35,053 nt of DNA from Streptococcus loxodontisalivarius (GCF_016908645.1 NZ_JAFBEH010000024.1:1-35053); one strand, 5' to 3'; counted from the stretch's first letter, positions 8,837 through 18,066 are shown. Notes: generated from the sequence alone by a model not told the origin. Numbers and translations are program-made.

Positions 8837-10672
8837 TTATTTGGTGCGAGCAATCGTCACCTTTTTATTTGTTGCGCGAAGCAGATAGAGATTTCCTTCG
8901 ATTTTCTCCAATTCTCCACCAGTCACCTTACCAACCTCGCCATCATTGATTCTGATCATGAAATAAGCCTCATCAACTAGGTGATCAATCTTAAAGGTAA
9001 AGTCATCTTCGCTAACTGTTTTGACAACATTGACGCTTGAGAAACGCTGAATAGAACCACCCATATCAGACTCAGTTTGATTACGAATCATAGGCGCAGC
9101 CTTATAAAGCCACTCGTACTGGTTAGAAAGATTTTTGTACATTTTTTCCCAACCTAGCTTGGCACCACGTTCAACATCCAAAGGATCATCAGGGTGAACA
9201 AAGTGGTGACTGACCAAGTGAAGGTTCAATTCAGATACCATGGTCATCTTGATATAGTCATCAATAACCGTACCAGATGAGATACGTGGTTCTTCGACAA
9301 TTCCATCATCTGCCACACCAAATTCTTGAGCGTACTCATGACCCAGAGTCATGTAGCTAGAAGCAATAACTCGAATCTCTGGATAGTCCTTGGCTAAAAG
9401 CTCACGCGCTTCTTTTGACAAAATATTTGACGGTGGAACATAGACAGAAGTCTGTATGCCTGGGAAGAGGTAATGCGTAAAGTCAACCAATTCATCCAAG
9501 GAAGACTTCATAGCTGCTTCGTTCTTCCATTTTTTATAGGTAAATTCACCATTGTAGTCCACATAAGGAAGACTGAGAGGCTGGTGATTGTAACCGTGAT
9601 AGCCAATCTCACCGCCCATCTGCAAGAGCTGATTCCCAAAATAGGTAAAACGAGAGGTGTCATCCTGACGGGTCTTGCTGCCTGAAGTATCGTCCTCATA
9701 GTTTTCAATGATAACACCCGTATAGTGAAGACCATATTTATCAGCCAAATCAACCATATCTGGCCACCAGATATTGGTATAAAAATCAGAGACAGACATA
9801 TTGTAGTCACGTGAAATATAAGTGGCATCACCACTTGGAACTGGCGATGGAAAATCATCTAGGGTAAAGGCAGATGAATTGATAACAGGATAGATTCCCA
9901 CATCAGTTAAGAGTGAGTATGAGGCTGCATAGAAACCACGCATAGCCTGTTCATAAATCCCAAAGTTATCAACAACGACGCGACCTTGTCCCAAATCATA
10001 AGTCCAGACCAGTGGAACCTTGGAACTATCAGCTGTTCTCATATAAACCTTGGCATCTTCTGACAATCCAACTGACCAAGCCGAATCATAACCATTTTCA
10101 ACCTTATAAGATTGACCACTACCCAGCATAAAGCCTTTTTCGATATAGACTTCCTTAACTTCCGCATTGGCATAGGTTGAAGTATCAATCCCAATCTTTT
10201 GTTCAATAAGACCAGCAACTGAATCTTTCTGAATCGTCATGGCGAACATGATATTACCACCATTTGAAACCCAGTCCATAATGGTCAGCATCTGGTCTCC
10301 TAGTGGCTCGATATTTGGTGTTAAAATACTAACCGTCTGATAGTCAGTCACTCCAGGAAGAGATTCCTTAGAGATATCCACATAAGTCGTCGCTACACGC
10401 ATATCTTCAAAGATTTGCTTGAAATTTGACAAGGCGGAAGCTGAGTTTTCATCCGTTGAATCATAGATAGCCAAGTTAGTTGGTGTTAGATTTTCCAAGG
10501 ATTCTGTCTTGGTGATTGCCTGTTTTTTATCCAAGAGATAACTTGTCGTGTCTTGAGTTTGGTACTGAATCCCCTTACGTTCTAAAAAGAGAACTAAGGA
10601 GAGCACCATCAGAATGGCAAAGACGACCAAGAGCCCTGTAAATCGATAATTTCTTTTCTTAAACAATGGCAT
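8837..10672 (-). CDS. PelA-like extracytoplasmic polysaccharide deacetylase (DUF2194-type)
   Basis: About 611 residues. A signal anchor lies at residues about 13-31, then an extracellular region. Residues about 65-265 look like a flavodoxin/GATase-like Rossmann domain. A CE4-type deacetylase follows: LDDFP near 272 gives the metal/catalytic Asp pair and GYHGYNHQ near 358 gives the HxxxH motif. The last 100 residues look like a beta-rich accessory domain. Unlike Pseudomonas PelA there is no N-terminal TIM-barrel hydrolase, which matches the deacetylase-only PelA of Gram-positive pel operons. It probably removes acetyl groups from the exported polymer. The pelE-like stop overlaps either of two tandem ATGs (10675 or 10672); the second gives the better distance from AAAGG. 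Confidence 0.87.
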   Translation of the reverse strand: MPLFKKRNYRFTGLLVVFAILMVLSLVLFLERKGIQYQTQDTTSYLLDKKQAITKTESLENLTPTNLAIYDSTDENSASALSNFKQIFEDMRVATTYVDISKESLPGVTDYQTVSILTPNIEPLGDQMLTIMDWVSNGGNIMFAMTIQKDSVAGLIEQKIGIDTSTYANAEVKEVYIEKGFMLGSGQSYKVENGYDSAWSVGLSEDAKVYMRTADSSKVPLVWTYDLGQGRVVVDNFGIYEQAMRGFYAASYSLLTDVGIYPVINSSAFTLDDFPSPVPSGDATYISRDYNMSVSDFYTNIWWPDMVDLADKYGLHYTGVIIENYEDDTSGSKTRQDDTSRFTYFGNQLLQMGGEIGYHGYNHQPLSLPYVDYNGEFTYKKWKNEAAMKSSLDELVDFTHYLFPGIQTSVYVPPSNILSKEARELLAKDYPEIRVIASSYMTLGHEYAQEFGVADDGIVEEPRISSGTVIDDYIKMTMVSELNLHLVSHHFVHPDDPLDVERGAKLGWEKMYKNLSNQYEWLYKAAPMIRNQTESDMGGSIQRFSSVNVVKTVSEDDFTFKIDHLVDEAYFMIRINDGEVGKVTGGELEKIEGNLYLLRATNKKVTIARTK

Positions 10673-11580
10673 CATCCTTTCTGACTTTGGATTAGACTGT
10701 TGACAAAACTTCTATTCTCCGAAGAGAAATAAACATGCTGAGCTTTAATCTCCTCAAGATAAGTTGCTAGCTCTGCCTGATTATTTTCCAGATATAACTT
10801 CTGCAGTGAAATCAAGCAGGTCTCCTCATCAAAAGGATAGAGCATTTCCATACGAATCAAGAGACTAGCCAGACCATCACTATTACGATCCTCAAGTAAG
10901 AAATTCGCCAGAGTCAAGAAGAAGCGTTTTTCCGTAATACGTCCCTGTTGAATCAACTGCTGCACTCGATCGATATACTGCTGGCGCAGCTGTTGACCAT
11001 AGTGACCCTCTGCAATGTGACTGTTTATATAAGACTCCAAAAAGTCCAAGTAGGCAATTTGATTTTCATAGCTGGCATCCTGCTTGGCCTGACGCTCAAG
11101 ATGATGAAGCTTACCATCGTACTTAGCCGTCAACTCAGAGAGGATAGTTGTAGCATAATGGACCACCTCCACATCGTCATTAAGACGAGCTGTGTGGAGC
11201 AAGGAAACAAAACGCTCTGGTGACTCGAAGATAACATCGATAATCAACTCACGTCGAATTCCAGAACTATTGATAAGAAGCGCCTCTCGAAAGGGGACGA
11301 TATGATTGATCGCAAACTCAGAAAACTGCTCCTCTTGGACTTCAACTACTTCTTCTGTATCAGCCATCCAAGGAATAACCTCTTCAAAACGCAATTCTTT
11401 TCTGGTCAAGAGCTGTCCACGCTCACCTGTAATCCAAAAGACAGCTACAGCTCCCAAAATAGGAAAGAAAATCAACAAGAGCATGAGGTAGGTATCCAGA
11501 TAGAGATTTCCCACATTGACACGATGCAGCGTATAAGCCACTAAAATCACATGCAGGAGCAAAAAGATAACAATTAACAT
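10672..11580 (-). CDS. PelE-like membrane/TPR protein
   Basis: A 302-residue protein. Two transmembrane helices (about 1-20 and 32-52) are followed by an acidic linker and an all-helical region (about 85-300) consistent with TPR-like repeats, the architecture of PelE. PelE is a scaffold that binds PelD and stimulates PelF at the inner membrane. AAGGAGG stands upstream of the ATG, ten bases after the pelD-like stop. The 3' end overlaps the pelA-like gene. Sequence motifs are weak; the call rests on topology plus the position between pelD-like and pelA-like genes. Confidence 0.75.
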   Translation of the reverse strand: MLIVIFLLLHVILVAYTLHRVNVGNLYLDTYLMLLLIFFPILGAVAVFWITGERGQLLTRKELRFEEVIPWMADTEEVVEVQEEQFSEFAINHIVPFREALLINSSGIRRELIIDVIFESPERFVSLLHTARLNDDVEVVHYATTILSELTAKYDGKLHHLERQAKQDASYENQIAYLDFLESYINSHIAEGHYGQQLRQQYIDRVQQLIQQGRITEKRFFLTLANFLLEDRNSDGLASLLIRMEMLYPFDEETCLISLQKLYLENNQAELATYLEEIKAQHVYFSSENRSFVNSLIQSQKG

Positions 11581-11590
11581 CCACGCCTCC

Positions 11591-13705
11591 TTACTGACCA
11601 GCCAAGCTCTCTAAACGAATTTCATCAGCCAAATCATCAATCAAGCGTTGAGATGATACTGCAATTCCTTCCTGAGCTAATCGTTTTTGCCATTCCACTA
11701 AGGATAAATGGCTAGCGCTTGAGACTAGAAGAGCTAAGTGATTACCAACTTGACCTAAAGTCTCAAAAAGATCTAGGCTGTCGCTTAAAAGAGAGACTGC
11801 TTGAAGATCACTGCTATTCACATCAAGCATCAAGACCTGATAACTACCGCTGAGTTGAGCTTGTCTTTGAAGCGTTAAGATTTTCTCTGCAAATGAGGCT
11901 TCTGACCAAACGATTTTCTGCTCATCCAAGAAGGTCAAACTATGGCTCGCTCTAAAATCAGACTGTTCAAAGCTCTGCACCGCAATCGTTGCCATAACGC
12001 TAAAGAGATTTTGGTGATAGAGATTTTGATGAGCCATATCTACTTGATCAATCACAAGGAGATAAGACTCTTGGTCGTTTTCTAATCTCATCATATAGTT
12101 AGGATAATCCGAGCGCATACGGTGGTTAATCCAGACTGACTTGTTATCTAATTCATCCAAAAGGTGACCCGTATTGGTCAACTCTAAACTATACTGCTCA
12201 TCAGACATAGCATAGAGGGGTTGCGTCAGACTCACGCGTTCTCTAAAAAGGTAGATTGAGTGAGTTTTAAAACGTTCTTGAAAGGCTGCCATGAGATTCA
12301 AGACAAAAATATCCTGATATGGCGTATTGAGAGAGCTAATCAAGTGCTGGGCTTGACCATAACTATCTTCCTGTCCTAAAATCTGATAGGCCAGCTCACG
12401 TTTTTCATCTAAGAGGTTCTTAGAAAAGTCTTGCTCTGTCTCCAACTGCTGGCTAAGGTCTTCTTTTTCAGCTGTCAGCTGATCAATTTGATTGATTTTT
12501 TGATCCTTAACAGCGCTAGCCACCATCCCAGCAATCAGATAAATCATATAAGGAAGCCAGTTCATCGGTTCAAAGAAGAGGGTAGCGAAACCATCTCCAC
12601 CGAGAAGCGATTGTGTCAAGTAACCAAGAATAGCTAATAGCGCAGCCATGATTCCAAAAGGTGATCCAAGTAAAAGGCCAGCCATCAAAATCATGATAAA
12701 GCGATAATCAATCGCATTGGCGTAAAATTGCCCACCCAGCCAGTAAGATAAGCCTTCACTCAAAGCAAAGAGGAATACTAAAACTAAGATCTTAACCGTG
12801 TTTGTCTGCAAATCTAAGCGGTTGAGCAGGGAAATGGTCGAAACCTTTTCCTTTTCTTGACCTAGCTCGCCAAGCAGATAGACTTCATTTGGAAGAACGT
12901 CAATATCATCCAAAACAGAAACTTGCGGGAACCAACCATACCAGTCCTTCAAAGGTGAAGCCTCTGAAGTCAGTTCAATCAGATCCTCCTCTTCTCTACA
13001 GAAAGTCTCTAAATTCAATGAGACACCTAAGAGATTTGATAAGTGTAAAAGCAAGGCCTTGTAACTAATTGCGAAGCTATTTTCTATCTTAAGATCTGAC
13101 TCAGGCACATCCTCCCAAGAATCAACGATTCGATAGACTAATTTCAACAAATCGTGATGAGCTACATAAAAAATTGGCTGCTCGGGGTGATAAAAACGAC
13201 TTGGTTCCCTGTGACCCAACAACTCTAAACAAAGCTCGTGCAGGCTATCTCCTGACAAGTCAGGGTCGTATAAGAAGAAGCTGGTTAAAACCTTGAGATC
13301 AAATCCAAATTGACTTGCTTTCAAGTGACAGAGGTCCAGAGCATTTTGCAGTGCTAGACTACGAGAAGATTTTTGGGTGAGATCCAGCTCAGGACCAGTC
13401 ACATAAAGAAACTTAACCTGCGGATGCTCCTCCAAACTTCCCAAAAAATGTTCCAAATTCTGCAAATCACCCAATTGCTTACCTGCTGCATTGAGAGAGT
13501 GGGATAAATAAATAATCGCCTCAATATCGAAGGTCTCAATCAAGCGGCCAAGATCCATCGATGGTTTATAGGCGATTTCAGTGATTCCTCTGATCTTTGA
13601 AGCTTCCTTTAACTGCCCTAGGACTACGATGCGACGATGTTGAAAAAACTCGCTTAATTCCTCCCCAGTTATATAACGAGTATCTCCTGTAACTAAAACT
13701 GTCAT
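11591..13705 (-). CDS. PelD-like protein with an N-terminal SDR-like domain and degenerate GGDEF
   Basis: A 704-residue protein. Residues 1 to about 250 resemble an NAD-dependent epimerase/dehydratase, but the glycine motif is eroded (TGDTRYITG) and no YxxxK is visible, so it is probably not catalytic. Four helices span about 296-390, a coiled coil 393-435, a GAF-like domain 440-570 and a GGDEF-like domain 585-704. The signature is VGNHL at 643-647 instead of GGDEF, and the I-site position that should hold RxxD reads LDLF. PelD in Pseudomonas activates Pel synthesis on binding c-di-GMP; this one should not bind it by that site. It is the first gene of the operon, behind a long leader. Assignment as PelD rests on the TM-GAF-GGDEF layout and gene order. 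Confidence 0.82.
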   Translation of the reverse strand: MTVLVTGDTRYITGEELSEFFQHRRIVVLGQLKEASKIRGITEIAYKPSMDLGRLIETFDIEAIIYLSHSLNAAGKQLGDLQNLEHFLGSLEEHPQVKFLYVTGPELDLTQKSSRSLALQNALDLCHLKASQFGFDLKVLTSFFLYDPDLSGDSLHELCLELLGHREPSRFYHPEQPIFYVAHHDLLKLVYRIVDSWEDVPESDLKIENSFAISYKALLLHLSNLLGVSLNLETFCREEEDLIELTSEASPLKDWYGWFPQVSVLDDIDVLPNEVYLLGELGQEKEKVSTISLLNRLDLQTNTVKILVLVFLFALSEGLSYWLGGQFYANAIDYRFIMILMAGLLLGSPFGIMAALLAILGYLTQSLLGGDGFATLFFEPMNWLPYMIYLIAGMVASAVKDQKINQIDQLTAEKEDLSQQLETEQDFSKNLLDEKRELAYQILGQEDSYGQAQHLISSLNTPYQDIFVLNLMAAFQERFKTHSIYLFRERVSLTQPLYAMSDEQYSLELTNTGHLLDELDNKSVWINHRMRSDYPNYMMRLENDQESYLLVIDQVDMAHQNLYHQNLFSVMATIAVQSFEQSDFRASHSLTFLDEQKIVWSEASFAEKILTLQRQAQLSGSYQVLMLDVNSSDLQAVSLLSDSLDLFETLGQVGNHLALLVSSASHLSLVEWQKRLAQEGIAVSSQRLIDDLADEIRLESLAGQ

Positions 13706-13921
13706 CTATTTCTCTTCCTTTTGTGAAAATACTAAAGTTTTTATGAATATTTCATGACTTAAGGTTAACAAAATATTACAAAAATGTCAATTTGTTGGAA
13801 AATTCTAGCTTGTACTTCTTATATGCAAATACCTTGATAATACTGACTTTCTTTCTAGTATGGCAATAAATTTAAAATGATTTTAGATTTCAAAGGTAAT
13901 TTTCTGAAAAATTTTCTATGT
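13706..13921 (-). other. Long 5' leader of the Pel-like operon
   Basis: About 210 AT-rich bases lie between the predicted promoter and the pelD-like ATG, with no ORF. A second possible -35 (TTGACA, minus strand) occurs near 13784, with only a weak -10. ATGAA/TTCAT form a small inverted repeat near 13744-13756. I see no recognised riboswitch; the leader may hold regulatory structure or a nearer start point. Confidence 0.4.
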
Positions 13922-13951
13922 ATATTACATACACCATCTCATTATTGTCAA
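13922..13951 (-). promoter_or_regulatory. Promoter of the Pel-like operon with palindrome over the -35
   Basis: TTGACA (13951-13946) and TAATAT (13927-13922) are separated by 18 bases on the minus strand. The -35 is embedded in the palindrome TATTGTTGACAATA, a plausible operator. It lies just downstream of the DUF4832 gene terminator, so the operon is independently transcribed. Confidence 0.6.
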
Positions 13952-13973
13952 CAATAGTTTTAATTATCTAACT

Positions 13974-14002
13974 AAAAAAGAAGAGACCATCTGATCTCTT
14001 CT
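13974..14002 (-). terminator. Terminator of the DUF4832 gene
   Basis: On the minus strand AGAAGAGA pairs with TCTCTTCT around an eight-base loop and runs into TTTTTTT. It starts ten bases after the stop codon. Confidence 0.9.
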
Positions 14003-14011
14003 CATTTTTAC

Positions 14012-15370
14012 TTAAAATAATGTTGGATCTGTGCTGTCTTCTTGCCCTGAAATACTGAGTTTTACAGCAGGTTTATCCGTCATTGGGTCAATAATAGCAA
14101 GTTTCAACTGCCCTCTCAAATGTCCACTGGCATCAAAGAAACAAGCTGGAAGCTGTGTTTTGACTTCCTTAGTCTCCTGTGGAAGTATCTCTCTCAGGTC
14201 CATATCAATGGTCTGCTCTGCGATGGTCTTTCCTTTCTTATTAACCAAGCTTAACTTAACCTGCCAATCCTTATAAAATGGCGCCTGCCCTGCATTTTCC
14301 CAAGTAAGACTGACTTGGCTTGATAGGAGACTATGGGTGAGACTGGCTTTTGAAATCCAGAGCCTGTAGCCCATATCTCCCAAAAGTTTTTCATAACCTG
14401 ACCAGCTCCCTGCTACTTCTTGGGCAACCTGCGGTCCTAAGAAGGTCGTGTGAGACTCCTTGACCAGTTGCCTAGTATCTTCTAAATTGGTCACCAGTAA
14501 GGTCTTCATGCTGGTCGAGCTGGTCAACTCCCCCCCAATAGGTGCTGTCTTCCAAGCATCAGGCATAGGACTGAGAACCTCTTCATCGGTCTGATTATAG
14601 GTTCCACCATTTTGAATCCAGTCCAACCACTCCTTGGTATCTTCTGAAGCTCCTGCCATATCATTATAGAGCCCCATTCCTTCTTGAGCTGCGATATCAA
14701 ATGGACGACGCATTAGAAATTGACTTCCTGAAAAATCGGCGTTCAACCAAGGAGTCACAAAATTTTCAAGCTCTGCCATTTTAGGAAGTTCCCTTAAGCC
14801 AGCGGCGGTATTGACATGCCACTCACCCCAGTGTCCTACACCACCGAGCTCAATATAGGACAGAAAACCGTCCTGTCCCCAACGCTCTGCCATTGCCTGG
14901 ACAGCTTTTTTATAGTAGCTTTGCAGGCTGTCGTCAGCATAATTTGGGGAAAATCCCTTCCCATAGGATGTGCTGTACCAGTCACCTGGATCATCCATGC
15001 TATCATAGAGCCAATCAGGAATATCCTTATGCTTAGTATCTGTCGGATAATCTAGGATAAAGCGAAACACGGCATGCTTCCCTTCTGAGCGCCAGCGGTC
15101 AAACTGATTCTCCTCCTCGATACTGGACCAATCATAGTTGCCTTTTTCAGGTTCAAGCTCTGCCCATGTCACATCTACATAGACCAGTTCAACATCACTT
15201 CTAAGCTCTTGATCAGTAGCCTGCGGTGCATAGCCCATGAGGGCATTTCCCGTAACTTTACTAGAGTAGTCAAAAGTCACCTTCTGACTACTACGCGTGG
15301 TCAGACCATAGGTTAACCCCAGACCACCACACACCATTAAAAGTGCTCCAAATATCACTTTCTTCTTCAT
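14012..15370 (-). CDS. DUF4832-type secreted putative glycoside hydrolase
   Basis: A 452-residue protein with an N-terminal hydrophobic segment (about 4-23), so it is exported and perhaps membrane-held. Residues 40-330 look like a TIM barrel of clan-A type: VTWAELEPEKGNYDW near 67 and YIELGGVGHWGEWH near 162, where Glu164 or Glu173 could be the acid/base. The C-terminal 110 residues form a beta-sandwich as in DUF4832 proteins. It has its own promoter (TTGTAT-17-TATAAT) and terminator, and AGGGAG before the ATG. The neighbouring PelA-like protein lacks a hydrolase domain, so I infer that this protein may cut or trim the polymer. No substrate can be read from sequence. Confidence 0.75.
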   Translation of the reverse strand: MKKKVIFGALLMVCGGLGLTYGLTTRSSQKVTFDYSSKVTGNALMGYAPQATDQELRSDVELVYVDVTWAELEPEKGNYDWSSIEEENQFDRWRSEGKHAVFRFILDYPTDTKHKDIPDWLYDSMDDPGDWYSTSYGKGFSPNYADDSLQSYYKKAVQAMAERWGQDGFLSYIELGGVGHWGEWHVNTAAGLRELPKMAELENFVTPWLNADFSGSQFLMRRPFDIAAQEGMGLYNDMAGASEDTKEWLDWIQNGGTYNQTDEEVLSPMPDAWKTAPIGGELTSSTSMKTLLVTNLEDTRQLVKESHTTFLGPQVAQEVAGSWSGYEKLLGDMGYRLWISKASLTHSLLSSQVSLTWENAGQAPFYKDWQVKLSLVNKKGKTIAEQTIDMDLREILPQETKEVKTQLPACFFDASGHLRGQLKLAIIDPMTDKPAVKLSISGQEDSTDPTLF

Positions 15371-15410
15371 TACTCTCCCTCTAACACCCCATACGGTGAC
15401 ATTGACCTAT

Positions 15411-15439
15411 ATTATAACAAGCTAAGAATAAGAATACAA
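15411..15439 (-). promoter_or_regulatory. Promoter of the DUF4832 gene
   Basis: TTGTAT (15439-15434), a 17-base spacer and TATAAT (15416-15411) with a TGT extension stand about 40 bases upstream of the ATG. Confidence 0.75.
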
Positions 15440-15465
15440 GGTTAGAACACAAACTCTCATAAATA

Positions 15466-15495
15466 CAAAAAATCTGAGATTAGGATCTCAGATTT
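15466..15495 (-). terminator. Terminator downstream of repeat copy A (metG transcript end)
   Basis: AAATCTGAGA (15470-15479) pairs perfectly with TCTCAGATTT (15486-15495). The minus-strand stem ends in TTTTTTG. It is the first strong terminator after metG, about 400 bases beyond its stop. Confidence 0.75.
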
Positions 15496-15497
15496 CT

Positions 15498-15858
15498 GGT
15501 TGAAGACAAAGTCTTTTTTCGATACTTTCCTTAAGTGATGTCGGACGTCAGGTGAAATCATCCAGTGGATGATTTCAGGTATCAGTGGAATTCCATTTGA
15601 GCCTCTTCGCTTTTTAGTTTCAAGGCTCAGACCTGAAACAGTCCACTGGACTGTTTCACTCTCAAATATTCCGAGTGTAAGAAATGCCTATATAAAAGCA
15701 TTTCTTACACTTTCATCACGGCGGAAGTATCAGTTAAATGCCTAAGACAGTCTCCCAGACTGTCTTAGCACTCCGCTCGCATGAAATCGGTCATTTATTT
15801 TAAGTAAGCAGAGCTTTAATTTAAAATTTTATTGTAAACTAGGTTTGTCTACATTCTG
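15498..15858 (-). repeat. Hairpin-rich intergenic repeat, copy A
   Basis: A 361-bp non-coding element that is the inverted, nearly identical copy of 34609-34958. It contains consecutive near-perfect palindromes: TGAAATCATCCA with its complement (about 15560-15585), TGAAACAGTCCA with its complement (about 15632-15656), GTGTAAGAAATG with its complement (about 15679-15711), and CTAAGACAGTCT with its complement (about 15743-15768). It carries no ORF. In its own orientation it begins directly after the hairpin that follows metG and ends next to the 15466-15495 terminator. I do not recognise it as BOX, RUP or SPRITE. Confidence 0.85.
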
Positions 15859-15884
15859 AAGTCTGAGATTAAATCTCGGACTTC
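15858..15884 (-). terminator. Hairpin after metG lacking a T tract
   Basis: GAAGTCCGAGAT pairs with ATCTCAGACTTC about 17 bases after the metG stop. The T tract expected of a terminator is replaced by the start of repeat copy A (CAGAATG). Its stem resembles that of 15466-15495. Confidence 0.55.
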
Positions 15885-15900
15885 CGCTTTTTAGACAATC

Positions 15901-17964
15901 CTACCCAATCACACTTCCATTCGGTACGCTTGGATCTACTGTCAAAACTGTCAATTTGCCGTCGTGTTCTGCTGAGAGAATCATACCTTGGCTGACATAT
16001 TTTTTCATCATTTTACGTGGTTTGAGGTTGGCAACGATTTGGAGTTTTTTACCGACCAATTCTTGTTCATTTGGATAGAACTTAGCGATTCCTGAGAGGA
16101 TTTGGCGGTCTTCTCCGTCACCTGCATCTAGGCGGAAGCGCAGCAATTTGTCAGAACCTTCCACTTTTTCCACTTCTTTAACCTCTGCGACACGGATTTC
16201 AACAGCGTCAAAGGTTTCAAACTTGATTTCTTCTTTTTCTGACTTGAGTTCGACCTCTTCTGGGTTCCACTCTTTCTCAGCAGCAGGCTTGCCAGCTGAC
16301 ATTTGTTCCTTAATATAGGCGATTTCTTCTTCCATATCTAGACGTGGGAAAATAGGTGTCCCCTTAGCCACGACAGTGATATCAGATGGAAGACCTGCTA
16401 AGTCAAGATTTACAAGATCAAAGCTTGCGCCTAGACCCAATTGTTCCATGATGGCATTTGATGTTTCCATCATGAATGGTTGAATGAGGTGAGCTGACAC
16501 GCGTAGGCTTGCTGCCAAGTGGGCCATAACAGCTGCTAGAGCTTCCTTGTCACCATCTTCCTTATCCAATACCCAAGGTGCTGTCTCGTCGATGTACTTG
16601 TTGGTACGTGAAATGATTGCCCAAACTGCCTCCAATGCTTTTGGATAGTCAACATCATCCATGTGTTTGTGATAGCTTGCAATATTTTCAGCAACAACAG
16701 CCGCCAAGTCAACATCGAAGTCTGTCACATTTTCCACGTAAGTTGGAATCTGACCACCAAAGTATTTATTAATCATGGCAACCGTACGGTTAAGCAGGTT
16801 TCCAAGATCATTTGCCAACTCATAGTTGATACGGCTGACATAGTCTTCAGGTGTGAAGGTACCATCTGAACCAACTGGAAGGCTACGCATGAGGTAGTAG
16901 CGAAGCGGATCAAGTCCAAAGCGCTCTACCAACATTTCTGGATAGATAACATTGCCTTTTGATTTAGACATTTTACCGTCTTTCATGACAAACCAACCGT
17001 GGGCAACAAGACGATTTGGCAATGGCAAGTCAAGCGCCATCAAGATAATTGGCCAGTAGATTGAGTGGAAACGAAGGATATCCTTACCAACCATGTGGTT
17101 AATTTCTGGGTTAACAGTGAACTCCCAAGTCTTACCAGCTTCATCTGTCCATGATTTTGTCACAGTTTGACCCAGCCAGAACTTGTCAAAGTTAGCATGA
17201 TCAACTTGACCGTAACCAAGTGCTGTCGCATAGTTGAGAAGGGCATCGATCCAAACATAGACAACGTGTTTTGGATTTGATGGTACTGGCACACCCCATG
17301 AGAAGGTTGTACGAGAAACCGCCAAGTCTTCCAAACCAGGTTCGATGAAGTTTTTAAGCATTTCGTTCAAGCGACCGTTTGGACTGATAAAGTCTGGATG
17401 TGCTTTGAAGAAAGCTTCTAAGTCTTTTTGGTATTTGCTGAGTTTGAAGAAATATGACTCTTCTGAAACCAATTCAACCTCGTGACCTGATGGTGCGACA
17501 CCACCGATGACATTGCCTTCATCATCACGATAGACTTCTGCCAACTGGCTTTCTGTAAAGAATTCCTCATCAGAAACTGAGTACCAACCTTGATATTCCC
17601 CAAGATAGATATCTCCTTTTTCAAGTAGGCGCTCAAAGACTTGAGCAACTACTTCTTCGTGGTAATCATCTGTTGTACGGATGAATTTGTCATATGAGAT
17701 ATTCAAAAGTTCCCAGAGTTCCTTAACACCAACAGCCATGCCGTCAACATATGCTTGAGGTGTGATACTTGCATCCTCAGCCTTTTGTTGAATCTTTTGA
17801 CCGTGCTCATCAAGACCAGTCAAATAGAAAACATCGTAATCCATGAGACGTTTGTAACGTGCAAGAACGTCACAAGCAATAGTTGTGTAGGCAGAACCGA
17901 TGTGCAATTTACCTGATGGGTAGTAAATTGGTGTCGTAATGTAGAACGATTTCTTTTCAGTCAT
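15901..17964 (-). CDS. metG: Methionyl-tRNA synthetase
   Basis: 687 residues. It charges tRNA-Met with methionine in the cytoplasm. [18 protein letters not shown] near the N-terminus carries the HIGH-type motif and KMSKSKGN the KMSKS loop. The anticodon-binding helical domain follows. The C-terminal 110 residues are the EMAP/OB-fold tRNA-binding, dimerising domain (VEIRVAEV to the end). There is no Cys zinc knuckle. The start at 17964 agrees with the family but has no ribosome binding site; an in-frame ATG at 18024 has AAGGAAGG in front and would add 20 residues. About 22 residues after FDKFW ([18 protein letters not shown] and onward) look like an insertion compared with the streptococcal MetG I recall. 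Confidence 0.95.
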   Translation of the reverse strand: MTEKKSFYITTPIYYPSGKLHIGSAYTTIACDVLARYKRLMDYDVFYLTGLDEHGQKIQQKAEDASITPQAYVDGMAVGVKELWELLNISYDKFIRTTDDYHEEVVAQVFERLLEKGDIYLGEYQGWYSVSDEEFFTESQLAEVYRDDEGNVIGGVAPSGHEVELVSEESYFFKLSKYQKDLEAFFKAHPDFISPNGRLNEMLKNFIEPGLEDLAVSRTTFSWGVPVPSNPKHVVYVWIDALLNYATALGYGQVDHANFDKFWLGQTVTKSWTDEAGKTWEFTVNPEINHMVGKDILRFHSIYWPIILMALDLPLPNRLVAHGWFVMKDGKMSKSKGNVIYPEMLVERFGLDPLRYYLMRSLPVGSDGTFTPEDYVSRINYELANDLGNLLNRTVAMINKYFGGQIPTYVENVTDFDVDLAAVVAENIASYHKHMDDVDYPKALEAVWAIISRTNKYIDETAPWVLDKEDGDKEALAAVMAHLAASLRVSAHLIQPFMMETSNAIMEQLGLGASFDLVNLDLAGLPSDITVVAKGTPIFPRLDMEEEIAYIKEQMSAGKPAAEKEWNPEEVELKSEKEEIKFETFDAVEIRVAEVKEVEKVEGSDKLLRFRLDAGDGEDRQILSGIAKFYPNEQELVGKKLQIVANLKPRKMMKKYVSQGMILSAEHDGKLTVLTVDPSVPNGSVIG

Positions 17965-18066
17965 AAAATAAGATACCAAAAGCGCAGATAAGTGGTCTGA
18001 TAAAGACTGCTCAGCCACGCTCATTTCCTTCCTTTTCGCGCTAATGAAACGCGTTATTAACAATTT

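Noticed and set aside
15498..15858. Repeated palindromes as a CRISPR array
   Set aside because: The palindromes differ from each other, spacers are not of constant length, and no cas gene is near.
15498..15858. Miniature transposon (MITE) with terminal inverted repeats
   Set aside because: The two ends (CAGAATGTAGAC and GGTTGAAG inward) are not inverted repeats of each other, and no clean short target duplication is seen.
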